In this document: one piece after another, positions 25,733-34,100 of the stretch
Layout of the letters: each line of letters opens with the position of its first letter
How positions within the stretch are numbered: position 1 is the first letter of the stretch
Source: Alphaproteobacteria bacterium
GTDB lineage: Bacteria > Pseudomonadota > Alphaproteobacteria > UBA2966 > CAIVPW01
Length of the DNA: 64,000 nucleotides
Direction of reading: 5' to 3'
Assembly: GCA_947481575.1 (NCBI GenBank)
Contig: CANKGV010000005.1
Location: 1-64,000, forward strand
Made by a program: the position numbers and the translations under genes
Notes under the pieces: generated by a model
Told to the model about the DNA's origin: nothing
Seen by the model: only the letters and a program-made list of their open reading frames with translations
Databases searched by the model: none

Positions 25733-26548
25733 ATGGTTATGTCCATCAACACGAACCCCGGGGCGATGATCGCCCTGCAGAGCTTGTCGGCGACGAACCG
25801 CCAGCTGGAAACCACCCAGCTCCGGATCACGACAGGCTTGAAGGTGAACGGGCCCAAGGACGACGCCGCCACCTTCGCCATCGCGCAGAACATGCGCGGT
25901 GACATTGCCGGCCTGGGAGCCGTCAAGACCAACCTCGCCCTTGGTCAGTCGATCGTCGGCGTAGCAATTGACGCCGGCAAGGCCGTCTCGGACCTCCTGA
26001 TCGAGATGAAAGCCAAAGCCGTACAGGCCAGCCAGGACGGCCTGGACAGCGACTCTTACATCGCGCTGAACCAAGAATTCACCTCGCTGCGCTCCCAGAT
26101 CCAGTCGATCGTCACCACCGCCGAGTTCAACGGCAAGAACCTCGTGACGCTCGGCAGTGCCGACTTGAAGGTGCTCAGCACCGTCGATGGCAGCACGATC
26201 ACCGTCAGCGCCCAGAGCTTCGATCAGACGTCGTTGTCCATTCAGGCGATCTCGCTATCGACCGCGAACAACGCCAGCCAGGCGCTGATCGCCCTCGACT
26301 CGGCGATCGTGCAGGTCTCGAACGGCCTCGCGTCGTTCGGCTCGTCGGCCAACCGCCTGGATATTCAGTCAACGTTCACCGGCAAGTTGCAGGACATCCT
26401 GAAGCAGGGCGTCGGCAACCTGGTGGATGCGGATCTCGCGACGGAAAGTGCGAATCTCCAGGCCTTCCAGATCAAACAGCAGCTCGGCGTGCAGGCGCTC
26501 TCGATCGCCAACGCCGGTCCACAGAGCATCCTGGCTTTGTTCCGGTAG
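25733..26548 (+). CDS. flagellin, paralogue 1
   Basis: The 271-residue flagellin is of the short alphaproteobacterial kind (like Caulobacter FljK, 273 residues). It has conserved N-terminal SINTNPGAMIALQSL and RITTGLKVNGPKDDAA and C-terminal DADLATESANLQAFQIKQQL, ending in ILALFR, with a reduced central domain. It assembles into the filament. GGGAG sits upstream of ATG 25733. It has its own sigma-54 promoter and terminator. It is clearly paralogous to the next gene. Confidence 0.95.
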   Translation: MVMSINTNPGAMIALQSLSATNRQLETTQLRITTGLKVNGPKDDAATFAIAQNMRGDIAGLGAVKTNLALGQSIVGVAIDAGKAVSDLLIEMKAKAVQASQDGLDSDSYIALNQEFTSLRSQIQSIVTTAEFNGKNLVTLGSADLKVLSTVDGSTITVSAQSFDQTSLSIQAISLSTANNASQALIALDSAIVQVSNGLASFGSSANRLDIQSTFTGKLQDILKQGVGNLVDADLATESANLQAFQIKQQLGVQALSIANAGPQSILALFR

Positions 26549-26584
26549 TACTCCAGCGTCTCTTCAGATTCTCCCCTCCACTTC

Positions 26585-26619
26585 AGCGCCGGCCTTCGGG
26601 CCGGCGCTTTCTTTTTTTT
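26585..26619 (+). terminator. intrinsic terminator after flagellin 1
   Basis: AGCGCCGGCC-TTCG-GGCCGGCGCT is a perfect 10-bp stem with a UUCG loop, followed by TTTCTTTTTTTT. Confidence 0.95.
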
Positions 26620-26757
26620 GGCGCCAAACGTGCGCGCAGATGTTGCCGCCGTCGCTGCCTAGCAGCGGCAGGAACTGCCGGACCGGCAAATGCCCCGGCA
26701 CCACATAACGATGTAAAATCGTTTGTTTTCCGCCAGTTACAGCGGAACGCTGACCCT

Positions 26758-26772
26758 GGCACGGGGCTTGCG
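26758..26772 (+). promoter_or_regulatory. sigma-54 promoter of flagellin gene 2
   Basis: TGGCAC-N5-TTGC matches the -24/-12 consensus and lies about 42 nt before the start codon of the second flagellin. Confidence 0.85.
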
Positions 26773-26813
26773 ATGAACACGGCAACCGAAGTTACGGAAC
26801 CGGAGTTGTGCCC

Positions 26814-27629
26814 ATGACGATGTCGATCAATACCAACGCCGCGGCAATGATCGCGCTCCAGAACCTGGCAGCCACAAACCGCCAGTTGGAGACGACCCAG
26901 CTGCGTGTCACCACTGGCCTCAAGGTCAATGGCCCCAAAGACGACGCCGCCACCTTTGCCATCGCGCAGAACATGCGCGGCGACATCGCTGGCCTGAGCG
27001 CGGTGAAAACCAACCTCAGTCTCGGCGTGTCGATCATCAACGTCGCGATCGACGCCGGTAAGGCAATCGCCGATCTCCTGATCGAGATGAAGGCGAAAGC
27101 GGTGCAGGCAAGCCAGGAAGGCCTCGACAGCGACTCCTACACCGCGCTCAACGACGAGTTCACGTCGCTGCGCGACCAGATCGAGTCAATCGTCGCCACC
27201 GCCGAGTTCAACGGCAAGAACCTGATCGACTCGGCGGCCACCAATCTGAAGGTGCTGAGCACCGTCGACGGCAGTTCGATTTCGGTAACGCACCAGTCGA
27301 TGGATGCGACCACGCTCTCGATCCACACCGCGGCGCTAACCGACGCGACGGTCGCCGCAACTGCGCTCACCGCCATCAGCGCCGCGATCATCAGCGTCTC
27401 GAACGCTCTCGCGTCGCTCGGCTCTTCGGCCAAACGGGTTGATATCCAGAACGAGTTCACCGGCAAGTTGCAGGACATCCTGAAGCAGGGCGTCGGCAAC
27501 ATGGTGGACGCCGATCTCGCCACCGAAAGCGCGAACCTCCAAGCGTTCCAAATCAAGCAGCAACTGGGCGTCCAGGCGCTGTCGATCGCCAATTCCGGTC
27601 CGCAAGCGATTCTGGCGCTGTTCCGGTAG
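26814..27629 (+). CDS. flagellin, paralogue 2
   Basis: The 271-residue flagellin is near-identical to paralogue 1 at both ends (LETTQLRVTTGLKVNGPKDDAA, GKLQDILKQGVGN) and differs mostly in the middle third, the surface-exposed part. ATG at 26814 follows GGAG by 8 nt; a GTG at 26808 is also in frame. Separate promoters and terminators allow the two subunits to be made in different amounts. Confidence 0.95.
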   Translation: MTMSINTNAAAMIALQNLAATNRQLETTQLRVTTGLKVNGPKDDAATFAIAQNMRGDIAGLSAVKTNLSLGVSIINVAIDAGKAIADLLIEMKAKAVQASQEGLDSDSYTALNDEFTSLRDQIESIVATAEFNGKNLIDSAATNLKVLSTVDGSSISVTHQSMDATTLSIHTAALTDATVAATALTAISAAIISVSNALASLGSSAKRVDIQNEFTGKLQDILKQGVGNMVDADLATESANLQAFQIKQQLGVQALSIANSGPQAILALFR

Positions 27630-27655
27630 TCCCCGTTTCCTTCGGTTCCCCGCCT

Positions 27656-27685
27656 GGGCGCGCCAAATGGCGCGCCCCCTTTTTT
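27656..27685 (+). terminator. intrinsic terminator after flagellin 2
   Basis: GGGCGCGCC-AAAT-GGCGCGCCC is a perfect 9-bp stem followed by CCTTTTTT. Confidence 0.95.
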
Positions 27686-27778
27686 GGACGGATGACACTT
27701 GCGCGAGCTTCCCGCGCAGGCGGCCCCCCCAGCGGCAAATTGATGCTAGATTTCACCGGGTTAGGGAGTCCGGTGGCC

Positions 27779-28450
27779 ATGTTCACGCCAATGCGCCTGC
27801 TGGCGGTGCTAGGGAGTCTGTTTGCGTTGGCCGCCTCGGCCAGCGCGGCAGACTTGGCTGGCGTCGTGCGCGACCGCAGTGGGCAACCGGTCGCCGACGC
27901 GGTCTTGTATGCCGTGGCGCGGACTCCGATCCTGGCAAAGCAGGCCCCCCGCCCGGTGGTGGTGGACGAAGTGAATGCGCAGTTCACCCCGTTTGTCACG
28001 CCCGTGCAGTTGGGTGCCAAGGTCTCGTTCACCAACGCCGACACCTATGCGCACAACGTGTACTCGGTGTCAGAGACCAAGGTGTTCAGTCTTCCGCTCT
28101 CCCGCCAGTTGTCGGCGGACATCGTCGCCGACCGTACCGGTGTGATCGTCCTCGGCTGCAACATTCACGACTGGATGGTCGCGTACCTGTTGGTTGTCGA
28201 CACGCCCTACTACACCGTGACCAACGCCAATGGCGCCTCGCTGCTGCGCGGTCTCGTGGCCGGAGAATACGATGTATACGTGTGGCATCCGGGCATCGGC
28301 ACCGACCTCAATCCGCCCCAGCGCATCGCCGTCTCCGAGGGTGCTATCGCCAACATCGCGTTCACGATCTCGCTCCGCCCCGATGGCCTGTGGCGGATCG
28401 ACAAAGCCAATCCGATCGGGCGCTACCAGGAGCGTGCGTCCGGCGGATAG
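27779..28450 (+). CDS. secreted cupredoxin-like protein (methylamine utilisation protein-like)
   Basis: The 223-residue precursor has a signal peptide ending near SASAADL. An N-terminal beta-sandwich (ADLAGVVRDRSGQPVADAV, like carboxypeptidase regulatory domains) precedes a cupredoxin-like segment with candidate copper ligands: His in YAHNVYS, then Cys, His and Met in VLGCNIHDWMVAYL. Homologues are often named methylamine utilisation proteins without evidence. It lies 19 nt before the cyclase gene and should be co-expressed, which suggests a periplasmic redox or metal sensor partner. Confidence 0.75.
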   Translation: MFTPMRLLAVLGSLFALAASASAADLAGVVRDRSGQPVADAVLYAVARTPILAKQAPRPVVVDEVNAQFTPFVTPVQLGAKVSFTNADTYAHNVYSVSETKVFSLPLSRQLSADIVADRTGVIVLGCNIHDWMVAYLLVVDTPYYTVTNANGASLLRGLVAGEYDVYVWHPGIGTDLNPPQRIAVSEGAIANIAFTISLRPDGLWRIDKANPIGRYQERASGG

Positions 28451-28469
28451 CCGGCGTGGATCCTGAACA

Positions 28470-30386
28470 GTGCTGCGGTTTCTCTCGTTCCGGGCCCGTA
28501 TCCTTTCGACGCTCCTAATCTTGATTTTGGGCGTGCAAGGTGCCGGCCTTGGCGCCGTGTATTTTGCGACAGCGCGCAGTGCCCGCACCCAGATCAACGA
28601 GGGCCTGTCCGGCTCGGCCCGGGTGTTCGACGCCCTGATGGACCGGCGCGAGGTCGAGTTGGCCCAAGCGGCATCCCTGGTGTCCGGCGACTTCGCGTTC
28701 AAGACCGCCTATTCGCTGCGCCATGTCCCCACCATGGCCACGGCGCTGAAGAACCTGCGCGATCGCATCCACGCCGACGTCGCTGTGATGGTGGGCCTCG
28801 ACCGCATCCCCTTCGCCGGTGACCCGGACATCGCCGATCCCACGGCGGCGCGGGCCTTCATCCACCTCGCCGATCTGGCCGCCGCCACCCGCAACGGGAC
28901 CGCCAGCTCCATCGAGTTCGTGCAAGGCAGGCCTCTGCAACTGGTGGCCGTGCCCTTGATGGCGCCAGTGCCGGTCGCGTGGATTCTGCTTGGGTTCAAG
29001 ATTAGCGACGAACTGGCCGGTGAACTGAAAGAGTTGACCGGCGCCGAAGTCACATTCGGGCGCGGCGCCGGCAGCGGCTGGAACGTCATCGCTTCCACTC
29101 TCCCGCCGCCCCTGCGCTCGGACTTGGCCATTGGGCTGGCCAAGTTCGCCGGCACGCTCGACGCCACCTTCGACATGGCGCTCTTGGGCCAGCAATACGT
29201 AACGCTGACCACCGGCCTCGCGACCGTCGGTGAACCCCTCGAGGTTGTTCTGCAGCGCCGGCTGTCCGACGCCCTCGCGCCTTACGAGGGGCTGCGCGTA
29301 TTCCTGCTCGGGCTAACCGTGGTCGGCCTGATCATTTCGGTCGTGGGGGCCAGCATCATTGCGCGGCAGGTAACCCACCCCGTGAACCGTCTTGCCGGCG
29401 CGGTGAAGAAAGTTGCCGCGGGCGACTACACCGTGCGCGCCGGTGTCCGCCGCAAGGACGAGCTGGGCGACCTTGCCACAGCGTTCAACGAAATGACTCG
29501 CGGCCTGGCCGAGCGCGACCGGGTCCAAGACCTATTGGGCAAGGTCGTGTCACCGGAAGTCGCGGCCCGCATGTTGGCGGGTGGCGGCATCGAACTCGGC
29601 GGCGAAGAGCGCACGGTCACGGTGCTCTTCACCGATATTCGCGGCTTCACCCGCATGAGCGAGACCTTGCCGCCTGCGGAACTGGTGGCCGTGCTCAACG
29701 GGTACCTCGCGGCCCTGTCCAACGTGATCGAGGCCAACGGCGGTGTGGTCGACAAGTTCATCGGCGACGCCATCATGGCTATCTTCGGCGCGCCCCTCGA
29801 ACAGCCCGATCACGCGACCCGCGCGGTACGTACGGCACTCGCAATGCACAAGGCGCTGACCGACCTCAACAAGGGCTTGGCCGAACGCGGCAGACCGAAG
29901 CTATGGTTCGGCATCGGGGTGAATTCCTCGCCGGTCGTAGCCGGCAACATGGGGTCCGGCCGCCGCATGAACTACACCGTGATCGGCGACGGCGTGAATG
30001 TTGCGTCGCGCGTGGAGAAACTCACGCGCATTTACGAAGTGCCGGCGATTGTCACCGCCGCCACGCGCATGAGCGCCAAGGGTTTCGTGATGCGGGAGTT
30101 GGACCGTGTCCGCGTGCGCGGGCGCGACGAGGTCCTGCACATCTACGAGCCGCTCGGCGAAGAAGGCGCGCTCTCGGATGAAACCCTGGCCCGGCTCGAT
30201 ACGTGGCACGTCGCCTTGAAGCAGTATCGCAGCCGCAACTGGACCGGCGCTGACCACGCGCTAGAGGTTTTGCAGCGCGGCGAACCTAGTTCGCGGCTCT
30301 ATGCCCTATTCCGCGAACGCATCGAAACACTGCGGCTCGCGCCGCCGGGCGCCGCCTGGGACGGTACGTTTACCCCCGAGAACTGA
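28470..30386 (+). CDS. membrane adenylate/guanylate cyclase with extracytoplasmic sensor and HAMP domain
   Basis: The 638-residue protein has helix 1 at about 8-30, a periplasmic double-Cache-like sensor to about 270, helix 2 near 280-300, a HAMP domain (about 295-355) and a class III cyclase domain (about 370-570). Metal-binding Asp residues are in VLFTDIRGFTRMSE and FIGDAIMAIFG, and the catalytic Asn/Arg lie in DGVNVASRVEKL. DKFIGD suggests ATP as substrate. The start is GTG 28470. It should make cAMP in response to a periplasmic signal, possibly relayed by the cupredoxin-like protein. Confidence 0.92.
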   Translation: MLRFLSFRARILSTLLILILGVQGAGLGAVYFATARSARTQINEGLSGSARVFDALMDRREVELAQAASLVSGDFAFKTAYSLRHVPTMATALKNLRDRIHADVAVMVGLDRIPFAGDPDIADPTAARAFIHLADLAAATRNGTASSIEFVQGRPLQLVAVPLMAPVPVAWILLGFKISDELAGELKELTGAEVTFGRGAGSGWNVIASTLPPPLRSDLAIGLAKFAGTLDATFDMALLGQQYVTLTTGLATVGEPLEVVLQRRLSDALAPYEGLRVFLLGLTVVGLIISVVGASIIARQVTHPVNRLAGAVKKVAAGDYTVRAGVRRKDELGDLATAFNEMTRGLAERDRVQDLLGKVVSPEVAARMLAGGGIELGGEERTVTVLFTDIRGFTRMSETLPPAELVAVLNGYLAALSNVIEANGGVVDKFIGDAIMAIFGAPLEQPDHATRAVRTALAMHKALTDLNKGLAERGRPKLWFGIGVNSSPVVAGNMGSGRRMNYTVIGDGVNVASRVEKLTRIYEVPAIVTAATRMSAKGFVMRELDRVRVRGRDEVLHIYEPLGEEGALSDETLARLDTWHVALKQYRSRNWTGADHALEVLQRGEPSSRLYALFRERIETLRLAPPGAAWDGTFTPEN

Positions 30387-30397
30387 CGGAACGAACG

Positions 30398-31066
30398 TCA
30401 GAACTGGTAGCGCATGCCAACCATCAGGTCCTTCGACGCGATCGTCGCCTTGAAGGAGTCGCCGTTGACGTTGCTCAGCTTGGGCCGGTCCGCCGAGAAC
30501 AGGCGCAGCGACGTATCCAGCGACAAATGGGCGGTCATGGGAAACTCGGCCCCCACGCCGACCTGATAGGCCAGCGTCCAGGCACTGCCGCTCATCGCCG
30601 GCACGCCGGCCGCGACGACGTCGCCAAATGTGGTGCGGGCGAACCCAATCCCCGCCGAGACGTAGGGGATGAACCAGCCCCAGCGCTCCGTACCCCAACG
30701 ATAGTTCGCCAGCAGGGCCACCGTGCCGACCGATCCGGTGGCAGTCGGGCGCAGTCCGGTTCCCATCTGAATCAAGTCCACGTTCGCCGAACGGGACGTG
30801 AGTTCGACGTCGGCACGTTTCGCCGCCGTCCAGGCGTACCCCGCAGCCATCGCGAGCGCGCGGCCGTTGCCATACTCGAGTGAATTGTTGACCGCGGCAC
30901 CGCTGTTGTTCGAACGCGCCATTCCGGCGGTCCCGACCGCACCCGAGATGTAATAGCCCGACGCCGCGCCGCCTTTGGCCTTTACGCCCTGGGCGAACGC
31001 CGGCATCGCGGCAACCGCAACCAACCCCACCACCGCCGCGATACCTGCTACCCGCATTGTCCCCAC
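30398..31066 (-). CDS. outer-membrane beta-barrel protein
   Basis: The 222-residue precursor has a signal peptide (to about residue 26, PAFAQG). Alternating amphipathic strands end in the aromatic C-terminal signature GMRYQF, typical of 8-stranded barrels recognised by BamA. Features such as ALLANYRWGTERWGWFIPYVSAGIGFA match the opacity-porin/OmpA-like barrel class. Function is unknown. An alternative ATG at 31057 would shorten the leader. It converges on the cyclase gene with an 11-nt spacer. Confidence 0.82.
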   Translation of the reverse strand: MGTMRVAGIAAVVGLVAVAAMPAFAQGVKAKGGAASGYYISGAVGTAGMARSNNSGAAVNNSLEYGNGRALAMAAGYAWTAAKRADVELTSRSANVDLIQMGTGLRPTATGSVGTVALLANYRWGTERWGWFIPYVSAGIGFARTTFGDVVAAGVPAMSGSAWTLAYQVGVGAEFPMTAHLSLDTSLRLFSADRPKLSNVNGDSFKATIASKDLMVGMRYQF

Positions 31067-31171
31067 CCGATACCCTTGCGAAATGCGCGGGCACAGTAGC
31101 GCACGCGCCCGCCCCGAGAAATCCAGGATTTTGTAACGGCCGATTGCGCGAACGCCCGGTCAAACCGTTGG

Positions 31172-31366
31172 CTACGAGGGAATTGGTCGGAGTGGCGGGA
31201 TTCGAATGTGCGCCGTTTCGTTCAGACGAATCGTGACGTCGGTCCCGCCCACGTGGAATTGCCCAACTAGGGGGTAGGTATCGATCACAACGTGACCATT
31301 GCCATCCAGGTTCGCGTCCTGAGCCTGCCGAACATGCGTATTCGTAGTTTCGGCGACGATTCCCCC
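31172..31366 (-). pseudogene. start-less coding-like fragment reading through the tRNA-Pro 3' copy
   Basis: On the minus strand a 64-codon frame runs from just after TAA (31367-31369) to TAG at 31172-31174. It encodes a protein-like stretch with DANLDGNGHVVIDTYPLVG and GGTDVTIRLNETAHI, and its last codons are made from the duplicated tRNA-Pro 3' end. It has no ATG and no good start, so it looks like the tail of a gene cut during integration or decay. A small gene using a rare start codon after AAGGGGG is the alternative. Confidence 0.35.
31182..31206. repeat. att-like direct repeat, distal copy of tRNA-Pro(GGG) 3' end
   Basis: These 25 bases are identical to 33051-33075, which is the T-arm to CCA part of the intact tRNA-Pro plus two flanking bases. 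The identity ends abruptly on the tRNA-body side, as expected when an element integrates at a tRNA 3' end and leaves a partial copy at its far end. Confidence 0.85.
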
Positions 31367-31383
31367 TTATGCGCGGGACGCGC

Positions 31384-32535
31384 CTATCTGAATTCGACAA
31401 TCAGGATTTCAAACGGAGCGCCAGCCCTTGCGCTGGCGATGACCGCGACCCGATCGCCGGCCGGACCGAACGCCGACTGGTGGTAGAGTGTGCCGCTCGC
31501 CGCTAGGGTGCCAATTGTGACTTCATCGGCGACATCCCAAATTCGGTATGCCGGCCGCGAGCCAAACAGTCCGCCAGTCCCGCTACTGGCCACACCGAGA
31601 AATTTGCCGTCGGGACTTCCTTCTAACGAGTTAGTCGGACCCCAGCCGCTTCCCAGGCCACTCACCTTCTCTCCCGAGGAAATATTCCAAGTCCGCACCG
31701 GATCACGGTCACGGACCGGTTCCATTGCCCCGCTTCTCGTGTTGATGACGGATGTGCTTTGGCTGGCGGTAGATGCGATCTGTCCGCCATTGCCGATGAA
31801 CGCCAACATGGAAACCGTGTCTTGCTGCGCGGCCGAAATCTGCCGTGCGCTGCCGAGATTCGTTACCTCGTAGACCCAGATCTTGCCTCTCGGTTCTCCG
31901 ACGTACGGCTTCCCGGACGAACCTCCGAGGGCAAATCTCCGGCCAGACGGTTCCACGGCAAGCGACGCTCCGACGAGGCCATCGCTGCTCGGCGGTCGGC
32001 TCCACCCGCCAACTTGGACCCACGCGCTGCCGCCGAACAGGACCCCACTTCCGTCTGCGTACAGGACCGCGAGAGTGTTGTTCTCGGCGCTTGCGGCAAA
32101 GCTGCGAGGGATCGCCGTGCCTGTGACGCGCGCGTCAACGGCCCCCGTTTCGACGTTCCAAAAATGGAGTTCTCTCTGCCGTGGGTCGCCCGATGGGGCA
32201 CTGGGCTGGACAATCAAGTGAGTGCTGTCCGCCGTGAACGCGAGTCCAACGCCGCCCAAGAAACTTCCGTAACCCTCGACTAGCTCGCGAATCCTAGTCC
32301 CAGTTCTTGCGTCCCAGACTGCGTAGCCGGGCTTTTCGCCTCCGATGGAAGCCGCGATATACCTTCCGTCAGGACTCCAGGCGACCCGTATCGCGTCGGC
32401 TTGGAGAATCGTCACTGCGACTTGGAGCCGACCGTCCGCAGCGTGTGCATCCCGGGCGACCACGAGCAATCCCGCCGCCATCGAAAGTTGGCCAGCCCCA
32501 ATCATCACAACGAGCGCCCTCAAGATTGCCTTCAC
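31384..32535 (-). CDS. secreted WD40-type beta-propeller protein
   Basis: The 383-residue precursor has a signal peptide ending near RDAHAADG. The rest is a seven-bladed-type propeller with blade strands such as RVAWSPDGRYIAASIG, YAVWDARTG, FTADSTHLIV, LHFWNVETG, NSLEGSPDGKFLGVA, YRIWDV and FGPAGDRVAVIA. Such proteins bind partners and carry no visible catalytic site. The start is GTG at 32535 with AGGAGG just upstream. It is the only intact gene inside the tRNA-Pro-bounded element. Confidence 0.8.
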   Translation of the reverse strand: MKAILRALVVMIGAGQLSMAAGLLVVARDAHAADGRLQVAVTILQADAIRVAWSPDGRYIAASIGGEKPGYAVWDARTGTRIRELVEGYGSFLGGVGLAFTADSTHLIVQPSAPSGDPRQRELHFWNVETGAVDARVTGTAIPRSFAASAENNTLAVLYADGSGVLFGGSAWVQVGGWSRPPSSDGLVGASLAVEPSGRRFALGGSSGKPYVGEPRGKIWVYEVTNLGSARQISAAQQDTVSMLAFIGNGGQIASTASQSTSVINTRSGAMEPVRDRDPVRTWNISSGEKVSGLGSGWGPTNSLEGSPDGKFLGVASSGTGGLFGSRPAYRIWDVADEVTIGTLAASGTLYHQSAFGPAGDRVAVIASARAGAPFEILIVEFR

Positions 32536-33050
32536 TTGTGCCTCCTGCCGCGTGAGCGCTACCGCCCTCTCATGCTTTCCCGCCGATACCGGATGATCGG
32601 TGACAGCAAGGCCTCAATGATACGGCAGTGGTCGGTCTCAATCTCGACGCTTGCGGTCATTCTGGTGCCGATGGGCGCGACGCGGCCGGTGACATCGATG
32701 TTTGTTTGTTACGCAGCCACAACCGCCGGGTAGGCGAGACCGAGCTTCTGGTCCTGCACCGCGTCGTGTGAGATCGACACGACCGCCCACCCACGGTGCG
32801 TCGGCGCGTGGCGCCGCCACCATCAAGGCCTGCGCCGGACCACACGTCTAACGGAGACGACGGATCGCTGCTCCCGACAGGAGGGCGACGGGTCCTTCTG
32901 CACGACACGCCCAATGGTTTCTCGGCTAACCCCGCCGTCGGACCAACCTTGATTGGGACTTGGTCGAGGCGCCTCGGCGCCGAAACGATACCCCAGGCGC
33001 TACCCCAAGGACGCTTCGAAGGTGGACCACCTACACAACCCAATGAAGAG
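32536..33050. other. 515-nt stretch inside the tRNA-Pro element, no recognised gene
   Basis: Several short frames cross this region on both strands, but none has a good ribosome site or a sequence I recognise. It must contain the promoter of the WD40 gene near 32550-32650. The part nearest the tRNA would be where an integrase gene is usually found, and none is seen. Confidence 0.45.
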
Positions 33051-33075
33051 ATTGGTCGGAGTGGCGGGATTCGAA
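33051..33075. repeat. att-like direct repeat, tRNA-proximal copy
   Basis: This copy lies within the intact tRNA-Pro(GGG): the T-arm through the encoded CCA plus two flanking bases. It is identical to 31182-31206. Confidence 0.85.
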
Positions 33076-33130
33076 CCCGCGACCCCCAGACCCCCAGTCT
33101 GGTGCGCTAACCGGGCTGCGCTACACTCCG
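33053..33130 (-). tRNA. tRNA-Pro (anticodon GGG)
   Basis: The minus strand gives acceptor CGGAGTG/CACTCCG with C1:G72, anticodon stem CCAGA/TCTGG around loop CTGGGGG (anticodon GGG), T-arm GCGGGTTCGAATCCCGC and encoded CCA at 33053-33055. It remains intact although its 3' end served as an integration site. Confidence 0.95.
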
Positions 33131-33182
33131 ACGGCGCGGACTGTATCTACTGGTCTCTGCCCGAGCAAATGCGCGTTGCGCG

Positions 33183-33662
33183 CTACTTCGCCGCGCGCTT
33201 CAGAATGCCCCGAATCTCACCGAGCTGGCGCAAGACTTCCGCGAGTTTGCGGCGCTGGCCTGCCCCCAAGCCCGTGCTGTGGGACACCGGCTGGGCGGGC
33301 GCATGGACCGCCACCGCACGGTCATCACCGTCGGTATCGTGAACATCCGCCGCAACGGGCCCCTTCAGGCCGCCTTCCTTCAGAACCTTCTGAACGCCGC
33401 GGATCGTATAGCCCTCGTCGTACAGCAGGCCGCGGATCACGCGGAGCAACGTAATGTCCTCGGGACGGTAGTAGCGCCTGCCGCCGCCGCGTTTGAGCGG
33501 CTTGATCTGCGGGAATTTGCTCTCCCAAAACCGCAGCACGTGCTGCGGCACGGAAAGCTCAAGCGCCACTTCACTGATGGTTCGGAACGCCCCCGGCGCC
33601 TTGGCCGCGCGCCGTCCTGCGGGCTTGGGCCCCACCGCCTGGGGCAACTCGGCATCGGCCAT
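33183..33662 (-). CDS. MerR-family transcriptional regulator
   Basis: The 159-residue protein has an N-terminal MerR winged-helix domain (residues 25-100): [43 protein letters not shown] and a [10 protein letters not shown] helix. The C-terminal region is short and lacks the cysteines of metal-sensing MerR proteins. A MerR gene next to ihfA is standard in alphaproteobacteria, but its regulon is not known. It follows ihfA by 2 nt and shares its transcript. Confidence 0.92.
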   Translation of the reverse strand: MADAELPQAVGPKPAGRRAAKAPGAFRTISEVALELSVPQHVLRFWESKFPQIKPLKRGGGRRYYRPEDITLLRVIRGLLYDEGYTIRGVQKVLKEGGLKGPVAADVHDTDGDDRAVAVHAPAQPVSHSTGLGAGQRRKLAEVLRQLGEIRGILKRAAK

Positions 33663-33664
33663 GA

Positions 33665-33973
33665 TCAGGCGCTGGGCTTAGCCGAGAGCGAGCGATTGAT
33701 GCGGTCCTTGAGAACGTGGGAGGGACGGAACACCAACACCCGCCGCGGCAGGATCGGCACCTCAACCCCAGTCTTCGGGTTGCGGCCCATGCGCTGACTC
33801 TTGTCACGCACATAGAAGCTGCCGAACGACGAGATCTTCACCTGCTCGCCGCGCACCAAGCCTTCGCCGATCTCCTGAAATACGGACTCGACCAGCTCGG
33901 CGGACTCGTTGCGGGACAGGCCTACTTCTTCGTAGACCGCTTCCGCCAAGTCGGCTCGCGTCATCGTACCCAT
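33665..33973 (-). CDS. ihfA: integration host factor subunit alpha
   Basis: The 102-residue DNA-bending protein has the HU/IHF signature [23 protein letters not shown], with the intercalating Pro in the beta-arm, and an N-terminal [17 protein letters not shown]. It pairs with IhfB to bend DNA by over 160 degrees, assisting sigma-54 promoters (such as those of the flagellins here) and site-specific recombination. Confidence 0.96.
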   Translation of the reverse strand: MGTMTRADLAEAVYEEVGLSRNESAELVESVFQEIGEGLVRGEQVKISSFGSFYVRDKSQRMGRNPKTGVEVPILPRRVLVFRPSHVLKDRINRSLSAKPSA

Positions 33974-34100
33974 GGGGCCCCTCCAGCAGCAAAGCTACCG
34001 CCGGACAAGAAACGCGTCAAACTCAAAGGGATGCAGGGCGACGTTGAAATCGTGAATGAGTCGTCGGGAACGCGGATTTCCGCGTCACGGCGTACGTAGG

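Larger units (their letters stand above)
31067..31383. other. 317-nt stretch between beta-barrel and WD40 genes
   Basis: It holds the upstream region of the beta-barrel gene, the 25-bp copy of the tRNA-Pro 3' end (31182-31206) and the start-less coding fragment. I see no intact gene. Confidence 0.6.
31182..33075. mobile_element. small integrated element at tRNA-Pro(GGG), about 1.87 kb, no integrase seen
   Basis: The segment is bounded by 25-bp direct repeats of the tRNA-Pro 3' end. It contains one intact gene (the WD40-type secreted protein) and coding remnants, and is visibly AT-richer than the flanking core genes. Tyrosine integrases use tRNA 3' ends in this way. No integrase or excisionase frame is present, so this is a deletion remnant of a larger island or an element moved in trans. 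Confidence 0.65.

Noticed and set aside
33000..33342. Plus-strand frame containing GVAGFEPATPRPP
   Set aside because: This phrase is the well-known false translation of the antisense strand of tRNA-Pro, not a protein.
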